DNA of 64,000 nt from Cafeteria roenbergensis. Its lineage: Eukaryota; Sar; Bigyra; Bicosoecida; Cafeteriaceae. This document shows, piece after piece, positions 30,301-41,400 of this stretch. Position 1 is the stretch's first letter. Every line of letters begins with the position of its first letter. A program made the position numbers and the translations under genes. The notes under the pieces were generated by a model. It worked only from the letters and a program-made list of their open reading frames with translations. It did not search any database and was not told the DNA's origin. The stretch spans positions 372,001-436,000 of the forward strand of contig VLTN01000007.1 in the NCBI GenBank assembly GCA_008330645.1, read 5' to 3'.

Positions 30301-33300
30301 ACCCCCAACCACGGACCATGCGTGCAGGGCAGAGCTTCGAAGTGGCTGGGCGGTCTCCCTCGCAGCCCCCAGGGCCAGCACCGGTCTCACAGCAGTGGCC
30401 AGCTCGGATGTGCCCGCGGCCAGCGAGGTGGTCCGCATGAGCGATGCGATGGCCAGCAGCGTGCCCGCTCTGCCGTGCGGCGTGAGCATCGGGAAGGAGC
30501 CTGACGAGGAGGCACCCTGGGACTGGAACGCCTCGCCCGCCCCTGCACCAGCGGCTGCTGCGGCTGCGACTGCGGCCGCGTTGGACGCGCCTGGCCCGGC
30601 CGCGCCTTGGAGCCTGGCCTGCAAGGCGGCCACCAGCCGCGCGGGAGCCGACGGGCCTGCAAGCCGCGCCAGGGCGGCGAGAGCTGACGCGGCGAGCAGG
30701 CGCGTGCCGTCGTCTCGGCTCCTCAGAGCGCTGGCCGTGGCAGACCTGGCCTCATGGACCCAGGCAGCGAGCTCCCGGGGCCCCTGCCGGCCTCCGCTCG
30801 TGTCTCCGTCTGCCCCGCGCCCGTCGGTTTCGTCCCGATCCGCCTCACTGCCGTCGATGTCGCGGTCCGGGTCCTCCACCTCGTCGTCGGCGTCCTCGCT
30901 GGCCACAGGCACCATGACTGACGTCGGCGGCAACCCTCGGCAGAGCGCGACGAGAGCTCCAAGGCACGCCCGTGCAACGATGCGGCGCTGCCACGGAGCC
31001 AGCGAGGCCATGCCCAGCGACGACACGCCGCCCTGCACTCCCCCGCCGCCCCCCCCAGAAGGCGCCGCGGCCGTTGTCTCCGCAGCCGCGGGGCGACGCG
31101 CAAGCGGCGACACAAGCGCGGCTGCCACAATAGCGACAATCCCTGCCGGTGCCGCGTCCGCCACCACCCCGATCATGCCCGCAGACAGCGCTGCCAGGCG
31201 TCCCACGGCTCCGGCCGACCCACACGCGGCCAGCGCCGGAGCAACCGCTGCGGAAACCACCCGCCAGCGTCGGGCGGCCGCCTCGGCACTCGCGGCCGCG
31301 TCGCTTGCGACTTGAAGCGCCGCCTCGCGCGCAGCGGCGTGCGCAGCGTCGGCATCCTCGCTCTCCTTCCAGCCCTCGCCCTCGCCCTCGCCCTCGCCCT
31401 CGCCCTCGCCCTCGCCCTCGCCCTCGCCCTCGTCCCCGCCCGCCGCTACCGGCTCGGCTGTCTGTTCCTGTCCGCCCTGCGTTCCGCTGCGACGGCCCGC
31501 CCGGCGCCTCGCGTCGCGTTCCGCAAGCCTCTGGTCTTCCGCCGCTCCCTCCGCGGCCGTCGCCAGCACCGGCACGACCAGGGGCGGGGCCCAGTGAGCC
31601 GTCCAGAGCAGCGCCTCCTCCTCCAACGGCGGCAGCGCCGATGCACGGGCCACGTCGACGAGCCAGGCATGGCTGGCGCCGAGAGAGGCCACGTCGTCGC
31701 TTTCGGCGCCGCCTCTGGGAAGAGCTCGAACGGCCGCTGCCGACTCCAGCGAGGCGGCTCCGCCCGCGTCGCCAAAGTCTGGGGCTGCCATTCCCAGCGC
31801 CACGCCGTCGGAAGAAGGAAACTCTGCGGCAAGCCCAGCGGGCGGCGGAGCGACGCCTCGTCGTGAGAGGGCCAGGCAGAGCGGCGACCACCACCCGATC
31901 ACGCTGCCGGCGTCGCCAAGGGCCCAACCAGCGGGGACCAGCTCCGCAGGAATGCCGTCGCCCTCTCCAGCGCCGCCGACCGAGCCCGCTCCGCCTCGGG
32001 AGCCGGAAGCGTCGTCGGCGGGCCCCCCACCGGAGCGCGCGGGCGACGCTGCCGGCTCAGCTGCGAGCGACACGGGAATGCCCGTCGGGGCGGCAAGCCG
32101 CTCCGCTGTGAGGTCCACGGACACGGCCCCGCTCGACACGCCAGACGCGGCGAGGGCGGCTGCATCGGCGAGGAGCTCGCCGGCGAGGTCGGAGGAAGGG
32201 TCTCCGGCGCAGAGGATGGCCGATGCCTCCAGCGCTGCGCCTGCGATGCCCAGCACGGCCGTCGCGGCAACGTCTGCGGCCTGGTGGTTCGCCACGAGCA
32301 GTCGGGCTGCCACAGGCGCGGCGGCTGCATCGTCGCCCGTGAGAGTGTCCAGCTGGGCGGCAGACTTGGAGACCGTCGCCGGCACCCTCGCCCCAGCAGC
32401 CGTCGACGTCGTCGCCGCCGCCGCCAGGCTCGAGACGAGCACGGCGGCACAGGAAGGGGGCCTCACTGCCGAGGGCCCCAGCCCGGCCGCTGCGTCGCGG
32501 AGGCTCAGGGGGTCCAGAAACGCGCAAGACTCTGACGCCTCCGAAACCACCAGGGCGCTGGTTGGGCCGGCGGTGCCAGCGACAGAGCCGCACGCGTTGC
32601 CGCTTCCGGTGCTCACCGTGGGCGCAGCAGCTAGCGCGAGCGGGACGGCTGAGCGAAGTGGAATCGGAGCGCTGACTGAGAGCCGGGTCCACACTCGCGC
32701 AACGGACAGCAGCGGCCTCAACCGATCGCCGCCGTCGTCTGGAGAGCAGGAGCTGGTCCACAGGGGCCCAACAGCTCTGCAGACTGCGGCGAAGCCGCGA
32801 GCAGCGGCCTCGGCGGCAACCCACCGCCACGCCGCCGCGGCAGCGCCCGCCGCGCCGGGGACGGGGCTGGCAGGGCAGGCGGCTGCTGCGACTGCGGCGC
32901 CGACGGCAGCGTGGCTGGCGCCGCAGCGCAGTGCAGGCGCCGCGAAGGGAGAGGCAATCGCAGGCCCGGGGTTGAACCAGACCGACGTCGCCACGGGCAC
33001 CGTGCCTGCCGCAGCGGAGGGGGAGGAGGCCCCTGACGAGCTGGGAGTTGCGTCGGCGCCGAAGCCGAACACGCCGCGGCGACGCTGCTTGCTGTCGCCA
33101 GCCCCGGGGAGCTCCCGCGCCGCCTCTGCCTCGGCTTTGGCGGCCGCAGCGGCAGCCGCGCTGCCACGCACGAACGAGCCCTCCGCGCCCACGAAGGCCA
33201 CCTCCTCGCCTGAGCCAGCGACACACGCAGGAACAGCGCCCACGGCAAAGAGGTCGGGCCGGAACACCGCGGCTCCGCCTCCCAAGCCCGTCCACCCAGC

Positions 33301-36300
33301 GCCGTCGGCCACCACCGCGCACCGCGCAGCGTCGGCAGCGCCGACCAGCGCCGGCAGAAGCCACGGCCAGGCGGCTTCCACTGCGCCCACTGCACTGGCT
33401 GCTCCCAGCTGGCCCTCAGCCACCGCCTCCGAGGGTGCCTGGGACGCCCGCACTTTCAGCGCCAACGTGCCCTCGCCCTCGCCCGCTGCCGCGGCCGGCG
33501 CCGTCGCTCCGCCAGCCGTCGCTGCCGCCTCCCCTGCCTGCTCCGCGATCTTTGCGCCGGCGCTCAGTCCCGCTGTGATGAGGGTCCACGCGGCTCTGCT
33601 GACGCCCGCGCTCACCTCTGCCGCAGCGGCCTCCCCGGCGGCGCGAGCCATTCCCGCCGCCGTGGCCGCCGCTCTGAAGGAGAGCGACGCCCCTCCCGAC
33701 GACGACCAGGTCACCGAGGCCGACGCCCCGACACGCCGGGCCACCTCACGCTGGTGGTCCGTCGACGCTCGCAGCAGGGCCCGGCCGGACACGAGCACCG
33801 CGGCCAGCTCCTCGGGGTCCACGCCGCCCAGCCCTTGGCTGCCCGGCCCGCGTCCATGCGACCACGGGTCGGAGCCCTCAGGGCCCTCAGCGGGGGGCTG
33901 GGATGCGGCGGCAGCGCGCCTGAGGCCTGCGAGAATGGACGCGGCTGCTGCCGCCGCAGCCTGCGCCCGCCACAGATCCTGAGCCTCTGCCGGCTCGAGC
34001 CAGGAGAGGGAGTGCAGCGCCTGGGCGGACGAAGCCGTCGCCCCGGTGCCAGCGAGCGACTCAATGCTGGCAGCGTGAGGGGGCGCTCCCGTTCGCTGGC
34101 GCGCCGACGACGACCGCCGCGGTCCCATGGAGGGCGAGCCACCACGGGGCGAGGAGGTGCCCCCGGTGGCAGGCCCTGCGGCGACGTGCGCGGCGCCAGG
34201 AACACCGGAGCCGCACGCCGAGGCCGCAGCCGCAGCCACCGCCGCGGCCACAGCACCCGCCCCACCCCCGGCCGACGGCCACAGCCCCGCCGGCCCGATG
34301 AGCGGCGGTGCAGCAATGAGCGGGCCTTCCCCGCCGTGCCCCAGCCACGGCGAAGTGACCATGCTCCCCGGCTCAACGATGTCTCCGAGCAGCACCACGT
34401 CGGCAGAGCCGCGACCCTGCCCGCCGCCGCCCGCGCTGCCCCCGCTGCCCGCTCCCAAGCCAGCGGACGAGGATGACCGGACCGGCGCGACTCCCCTCGC
34501 GGCGGCAAGCGCTTGCCTGGCGCTGGATGCTGCCGGTGCTGCCAGGCGGCTCCCTAGGTGCGCCGACCGCCGCGCGAGCGAGGCGGCAAGGGCTGCCGTT
34601 CCCTCCGGCGCTGCTGCCGCGAAGACGACCAGAGTGCGGCACGCGGCCACGCGCACGCCGTGGGAGAGGCTGCCAGCTGCGGCCGCCGCGGCGTCCGCCC
34701 CCAGCGCCCGCACGAACGCCAGCGACACGCCAGAGTTGCTGTCACTTGCCACCGCCGGCAGAAGCGCGGTGGCGCAGGCGAGGGCCGCGGCCAGCGCTGC
34801 AGGGGACACGGCGGCGGCTCGTGCTGCTGAAGGCAGACTCTCCAAGTCGCCGTCGGGCATTCCGGCTGGGCCAACGGGTGACGGGGCTCGCGCTCCTACG
34901 AAGGCGCCAATGTCCTCCTGCAAGGGCCGTGGCAGGCCCCTGCACCGCACCCCCCTTCCGATGACGTCTGCAACGCAGGCCAGCACGAGCGCCCGGCGGC
35001 GAGCTGAGGCAGGACCGGCCGCCTCCCCGGCTCCCTCGCGCGGCCCGGGGTCCGCGAGGCCCCACAGCAGCGCGCACCTGGCGCTGGCCCTCCTCCTGGC
35101 ATGGGCGGCGGAGGCCGCCGCGAGGCCCGAGCGAGGAGCTCGGCCGGCCAGGGCGAGGGCCGCATCCACGGTCGCCTGCGCCCAGCCGTCTGGCAGCGAG
35201 CAGCGCACGGCGGGCGCGCGCAGCAGCGCGGCGGCCGCCGCCGCCAGCGCAACGGTCACGTCTGCAGGCGACGCGATGAGCGCACCCGCACCCGAGCCTC
35301 CGAGCGCCCTGGCGGCGTGCGAGGCCGCGACGGCCGTCGCAGCCGCTGCCGCCGGAGACGCCCCAGGGGCGCCGCGCGCCGACGCATCGTCGTCCGCGCC
35401 TGCGCTGGGCGTGCCCGGGCCAGCAGGCTGCCCCACTCCCTCCCCGGCACCGCCCGCACCGCCAGCAGCAGCGGAGGCGGGAAGAGCGCCGTCCAGGGCC
35501 GCGGCCGAGCCGACTGCACCGGCGGCCGCGATGGCGTGAGCCACTGCCGTGCTGGCCGGTCCGCCCGCGCCCCCAGCGGTCGCGTCCGATCGGCGGGTGG
35601 CCGCGGTGCGCGACGCCGCCACGCTTGCAGCCGCAGCCGCCGCTCGGAGCCAGTGAAGAGCCGTTGCAGGCGTGACGACGTCGGGCAGCGGAGGCGCCAC
35701 CCCCTCCCGCACCAGCTCAGCCGCCTCAAGGACCGCCTTGGACCCGTAGGCCCCTCTTAGCGAGGCGGGACAGCGCCTGGCCTTGCCGCCGGAGCCGCCG
35801 GCAGGCCTGGGCGGGTGGCCGCTGGCGGCCCTGCCAATGCTGTCGCCGCCGCCCCCAGACGCGGAGTCGTCCCCTGCCACGCCTCCCTCAGCCCAAGCCT
35901 CCTGCTGGCTGGGAGAGTCTGACCCGTCGTCGCCAGACGCAGCCTCCGACGCGTCGCCCCCACTGGGGCCTCTCCTCGCGAACATGGTGCGAAGGCGCTT
36001 GGCGGCGGTGCCAGCCGCGCGCGCCACCCTGCTCGCCGCTGCGGCGGCGACTCCGCGCCCGCTCCTCCCGCACCCCGCGTTCTCCAGGGCAGACTCCGCC
36101 TCGGCAACGGCTTCGGCGGCGTCGGCCACCGCGGTGGCGACTACCAGCGCCGCGCCCACGGGGAGTCTGTCATCGTACCCTGCCGCCCGGGCTCCTGCAA
36201 GCAGCTTCCTCGCCACACCGCGGTCGGCGGCCGCTGGGCCGCCCGGCCCATGCAACGCCGTCGTGGTGGTCGACACGGACTCCGCTACCGAGCTGGCGTC

Positions 36301-36936
36301 GTCGTCTGCCCCGGCACCGGCCCCGGCACCGGCCCCTGCCGCCTCGCCCGCGGCAGAGGCAGCAGCCGCTCGTGCCGCGTCTCTGCTCGAACCCGTCGCG
36401 CCGGCGGTCGAACTCGCCCGAGAGTGGCTTGCAGAGGTGTCAGCGCGGCCACGGGCTGCTGGTGGGCGGCTGCCGGGCGCTGCGGGGGCGCGGGCTGCGG
36501 CGACGACAGCGGCGCTCTGTGCCGAGGCTGCTCGGGCGGTCGCGGCTGCCGCCGCTGCGGCCGCTGCCTCCGCTGCAAGGAGCGACCGCGCGTCTCTCAC
36601 TGCAGCGTTGGCGAGCACCGCCGCCAAGGCCCCTGCCATGGACATGCGCGCAGCCGCGTCCGCGTCAGCCAGCCCGCTTGCCAACATCGCAGCGACGTCC
36701 GAGAGAAACGCCGCGTCGCTCCCGCCAGCCAGGCAACCGATCACGCTCGGCGACGCTGCGGCGGTGGCCAGAGCCTGCACCAGCACGCCCGCGCTGCACC
36801 GCACCCCGCCGCTCGCGTCAGCCAGGGCCGCCCGGACTGCCCGCTCGCTCTCGCGCAAGGCGGACGCCACGGCGGAACGATGAGCCGACGCGAGGACATC
36901 GGGGGCTGCCGGGCGGGGAGCCTTGGTGCCAAAGAG

Positions 36937-36972
<36 letters not shown>

Positions 36973-37996
36973 GGCAGAGCCAGGTGCGGCCCATCCGCTC
37001 TGTTCATCTGTGCCGTCGATGCCGGCAGCAGCGGCTGGCAGCGCAGTCATCACGTGCGCAAGCAGCTGCGCCGCGGCGGAGCGCACCGCGGGCCGAGAGG
37101 ACGGTTTCACGCCCGCCTTGCCGCAGGCTACCGCTGCTCCCAGCATCGCCCGCAGCGCAGCCGGCGGGGCCGCCACGATCGCGCGACCGGCCAGCCCCAT
37201 GGCAAGCGCCCGGGAGTGGTGGTCGTGGCCGCGGGAGGGGAGTCCCGCGTCAAGGAGGAGCCTCACCAGCTCTGTGGAGGCGCGGCAGGCGGCCGACTTG
37301 TCAGCCGTGCCTGGCATCCGAACGGCGCACCGCATCGCAGTCTCCACGGCGTCGGCCAGCGCGGAGTGAAGAGCTGCGGAGTACACGGCGCTAGCAGCCT
37401 CCACAGCGGCCGCTAGGGCCTTGGACAAGGCGGTGAGGCTCTCCGACACGTCCAGCTGCGGGGGCACGGACAGTCGAGGCGGGCGCGAAGCGCGGGCGAG
37501 TGACGGGGCAGGGTTTGAGGCGGAGCGCCGGGCGCCCTGGCGGACGCAAGGACAGGCTTGGAGCCCGCCCAAGCCGCAGGCTGCGTGGCGTGGGCCATGG
37601 CTGGCCGAGGTACGGGCATCGTGCCTCGGGGAGGCGCCAGCTGTGGGCCGCTGCGCGCGCGGCAAGGCCGCAGCCGCTTGCCGATTGGGCGGGCTCGCAG
37701 CGTGCAGCGAAGCGGCCGGAGCGCCCAGGCCGCGCCGTACACCTTGGAGGGGGCCGCGTCGATGATGTCTTCGCCCACTGCGCCTGGCGCGAGTGCCCGG
37801 CCAAACGCGCGCTGGGCAACAAGGGAGCACGACCGCTGCGCAGGCTCACCACTGACGACGAGTGCATGAGTCCCAGGGCATGCGTCGCCGCGGCTAAGGC
37901 CCCGGCCTTGCGGACGTGACTGCCAGACGCAGTGGCCTGTTCGCAGCTTTGCTCAAGCGCTCCGCAGGCGGCGATGATGTCTTTTGCCGACGCCAT
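24463..37996 (-). CDS. giant HEAT-repeat protein of the HEATR5/LAA1 type
   Basis: 4,379 residues from exons 37996-37850 and 37455-24463. Exon 1 (MASAKDIIAACGALEQSCEQ...) ends HSSSV at donor GTG|GTGAGC. Acceptor CCCCCGCAG|CTG starts LDVSESLTALSKALAAAVEA, in phase 0. The protein is mostly short hydrophobic helix pairs (HEAT-like) separated by Gly/Ala/Ser spacers. A mid-protein stretch (RAGTLLAIASLMR... followed by QPLRSSALHAWSVVGG) matches the HEATR5/LAA1 segment that reads AGTLGALHRHVGG...TWALHSLALIIDASG. In animals and yeast these roughly 2,000-residue proteins help AP-1 clathrin adaptors and dynein-linked traffic at the trans-Golgi and endosomes. This one is about twice that length because of the spacers. 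A basic, charged C-terminus (REARRAERKAERERLRKM) follows. Family membership is by eye and the function is inferred. It shares a 430-bp region with the divergent MED14-like gene. Confidence 0.75.
27298..27340 (-). repeat. GCC triplet run (poly-Gly)
   Basis: About 14 perfect GCC triplets, read as poly-Gly (GGC) on the minus strand in the HEATR5-like gene. Perfect units suggest recent slippage. Confidence 0.9.
31373..31432 (-). repeat. CCCTCG hexamer, ten copies
   Basis: Sixty bases of perfect CCCTCG, read as alternating Gly-Glu on the minus strand in the HEATR5-like gene. This is the longest perfect hexamer array I found in the window and is likely length-polymorphic. Confidence 0.9.
36940..36971 (-). 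repeat. GCC triplet run (poly-Gly)
   Basis: About ten GCC triplets, read as poly-Gly in the N-terminal part of the HEATR5-like protein. Confidence 0.85.
37456..37849 (-). other. intron of the HEATR5-like gene (394 bp)
   Basis: Donor GTG|GTGAGC next to 37850 and acceptor CCCCCGCAG next to 37455. Phase 0, after codon 49. The intron frame is open, so the downstream frame appears to extend to 37830; that extension is intronic. Confidence 0.8.
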
Positions 37997-38426
37997 AGTT
38001 GCCGGCGCCCAATTCCGCAAGGGGCGCGATCCGAGGCTGCGGGTGCGAAGGCCGCCCAGAGTGCGAGGGCGCCAGGCTAGCCGCGAGACAGCAGTGGCAC
38101 GCAGACGCCCGGCCTCGGGGCGCGCCTGTCGGAGGGGGGAGCGCCCTGTGGGTCGGGAGCGAGCGGCCGAGCAAGGCCGCGGCTCTGCTGCGCCTCGTGG
38201 CCCGCCAGCGAGGCAATCCGCAACACGTGCGGAAGCCACACTGGGCCCAAGACGGCGGCGCCTTTTGCGCCACAGGGTGACCAGTTACCAGGGAAATACC
38301 TGCTGCCTGCTGGGGCCAGCTTGGGAGCTGTGCCTAGCTGGCGACTGGGGAGCAAGCGTCGTGGCAGCTACTTTTGATCGCCTCTCCACCTCGGGCGCAG
38401 GGCCACCAAAGGCTGGAGCAGAGGCG
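37997..38426. promoter_or_regulatory. divergent promoter region, HEATR5-like / MED14-like
   Basis: About 430 bp between the two ATG codons. The strand facing MED14 is open throughout by composition, but sequence resembling the Mediator family starts only after 38427. An AT-richer patch at about 38283-38300 (CCAGGGAAATACC) stands out; no TATA box is seen. Confidence 0.45.
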
Positions 38427-41400
38427 ATGGCCGCCCCACTCGGTGTCCCCGAGGTTCTTGACACCGCAAGGCGACTGAGGGCGGAATGGGAGACGCCGGG
38501 CTCGTCGGTTGGCCCGGCGATTCGGAGCTCTTTGCATTTTGTCCACTCCGTCATGCGCTGGGCTGCGGCTGAGATGGGGAAGCTGGAGGACTTTGAGAGC
38601 CGCAAGTGCATCCTTGCTGTTGCGGCCGCCAGGGCCCAGGTGGCACTGTGTCGAGCGCTGGCGCTTCTGCGCGTGGCGCGGGACAAGGTGCCTGCAGGCG
38701 AGGTTGCGCTCGAGAAGCTCTTCGCGGCAGCGATGCACGAGGAGGCGGTGGAGCGCGGCAGGGCTGCGCTCTCCGACCTGCGCGGCTTCGCCCACGCACA
38801 AGCCGTGCCGGATCCTGACCTGCGCGCCGTCCTCGGCCGCACGATCGGCCTGCCCGCCGGGGCTCTGCCGCGCCCAAGGCTCAGCCAGGCTGGGGCGCCA
38901 CAGGGCACCGCGGCCGAGGATCAGAGCGGAGACGACTCGCAAGCCAAGCGCGCCCGCACAGAGGCGGGCGGGGTCGCTGCGGCCGACGCCGAGGCAGTCG
39001 CTGCTGGGAACGCGTCAGCAGCAGCGGACGACGAACCGATCGCGCCGCAGCTGCGCGAGCCCGAGGGCCGTGCCTTTGCGGATCAGTCGGTGGCCCTGCT
39101 TGGCTGGTTCGGCGCGGATGCTGCAGCTGATCCGCCGCCGCCCGGCGGTGCCAGCAGCAGCGCCGACGACGGCGGCGGCCAGGGCGGCGACGCGGACGTC
39201 GCATCGGGGGCAAGCCCCGCCGAGGGCGCGTCCGGTGGTGCAGCGGAGGCGACCCACGCCCCTGTTGCGCTCGGGCGGTCGCTGCTTCTGCGCCACGCCA
39301 TCGCAGCGGCGACTGCGGAGGGTTGGGGCCCGACGGCCAGCCTAATTCTCGACTCCAAGGGGGCGCTCGCGGACACGGGGAGCTCCCCCGGCGCCTGGGC
39401 GGTGACTCTCGCCTCGGGAAACGCCGCCACGGTCGAGCCCCGGGCCGACGGCACCCTGCTGCTCTGCAGGAAGGGCCTCTACCGAGTGGGCCTGATGCTC
39501 ACCAGCGCTGGGCCGTCGCCCCGCTGGGCCGCCACGGAGGCGATGCTTCTCCCGATGACGTCGGCCGGGTCCACCGTGGACGGGGCCCCCATGGGCTGGG
39601 CTGTTCAGACCAGCGGCGCCGCGCGGCGCCCGCTTGTCCCCACACCCGCCCAGGGAGCGGCCGTTGCTGCAGCGGTTACGCGGCTGCTGGTGGAGTCAGC
39701 GGACGCGTTTGACGCCGCTGTCAGCAGTCGAGCAGCGGCGGCGGACGCTGTGGAAGAGGCAGCAACCAGGGAAGCCGCCGGGAAGGCCCCTGCGCCGCCC
39801 AGCCCAACGAGCTCCTCGTCCTCATCCTCCTCCTCGTCCTCGTCTGCGGAGGCAGCAACAGCTGCTGCCGCGCCGGTTGCTGCTGCCAGCGCCGCTGGTG
39901 CGCCTGCGGCGACTGAGCCGAGCGCGCTCTCGCTCAAGGCCGGGCCAGTCGCCTCGGCTCTGCGATGGGCCCTGCCAGCCCCCCCCGCCCCCCCGGTTGC
40001 GGCCACCATCGTGGACCGAGTCGCTTCTCGAGCAGCCCAGACCACAGTGCTGGCCTCACTCTCCGCCAACGCAAGAGCCCTCGTCTCCACGGGGCTGGGC
40101 TCGCTGCAGCTGCGTCGCGCCGCGGCCACCGATGCCACCGCGGCCGCGATTGCCGAGGCCCTCGTCCAAGGGGAGCCTATGCCCCGTCCAGACGTGTCCG
40201 TCCCGGCCCCGCCGGCGGCGGACTCGGCGGCGGACTGGCCATCGGCCCCGCTCGCTACCCTCGTGGCGTCTGCGTCGGCATCGGAGCGGCTGGCGGGCTG
40301 GGCCGCCATGGGCGAGGCCAGCATGGCTAGGGCTGCGCCTGGGGTCACAGCGGGCGGCGGCGAACGGCGGGCCGGCGTGGCACCTGGCGGGAGTGCTGCC
40401 GGCGCTGGACTCGGTCGCGACTCCGACTCCGCCCGGCGCCTGCAAGGCATGCAAACCCGCGACGCCTCAGCCTCGAGGGGCGCGGTGGCGCGCACGAACC
40501 CGCGACTGTCCTCAGCATCGTCTTCCGCCCACGCGGCTGCGGCCGGCGGGCACGGGCACGGGCCTTCGCTGGGCGCAGAGAAGCTGCCAGCCTCCGCCCT
40601 CGGCCCTACGGGGGGCCTTCTGGTGGAGAGCTCCGCCGTGTGGGGCGCACACGCTGCCTACAGCCTGTCCCTCGCAGCAGCGTCTCGGCCGCCGCTGGTG
40701 CCGCGTCCCAGAGTCCAGAGCGCCGCCTCGGATGGCGACTCGGTCGCAGCGGCGTGCGCCCTTCTCAAGTTGAACGCGGCCGCTGAAGACGCTCTGGCTG
40801 GACCCGGCCTCGCCTTTGCAGGAGCCAGCCTCTGGTCCGGCGGGCGTGCAAGGGTGGTGGCGCTTCGCGGCTGCACGGCTGCTGGCACCGGCGGCGCCCC
40901 AGTCGGCGCCCTGCTCGTGGGGATCTGGCCCGCAGCGCTTCGCGGCGGCGCCACCGTGGACCCCGCAGCCGTGGCAAGCACTGCAGGCCGCAGCCTCGTC
41001 AGGGTGTGCGTGCAAGACGACGAAGCGGCACTGCGCAAGGATGCTTCCGACCTCCTCGCGCTCGGCTGCTGCTGGGCCCTGGCCGCGCCGCGCGCGCCGG
41101 CGTCTCTTGCGCTGTCAGCCGCAACAGCGGCGCATTCGACCGCCCCGCTCACTGCTGGGGCGACAGGCAGCTCCAGCTCCAGCGCCGGCTTCAGCAGCAC
41201 GGGCGCTGCCCATGACGCTGGCAGCCTCGCTGACATCACGAACGCCGCCGCTCGCTTGCAGGGAGGCGCTGCCGAGCCGGCCGCAGCCTGGTACTCAGCG
41301 CCCGACGCGAGCGCGGCCGCCCGGGCCCTCCGGCTTCAGCCGCCAGCAGTCCACCTTGGAGGGGGGGCGTTCGGACCGGACGTCTCCGCCGCGCTGCACA

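Noticed and set aside
31373-31432. Regular repeats considered as a CRISPR array
   Set aside because: Uninterrupted hexamer repeat without spacers, translated as Gly-Glu in a eukaryotic gene.
31952-33982. Plus-strand open frame of 676 codons
   Set aside because: Antisense to the HEATR5-like exon; Ala/Pro/Thr-rich shadow.
37932-38426. Upstream extension of the MED14-like frame
   Set aside because: It overlaps the HEATR5-like first exon and promoter; the sequence is Arg-rich shadow until ATG 38427.
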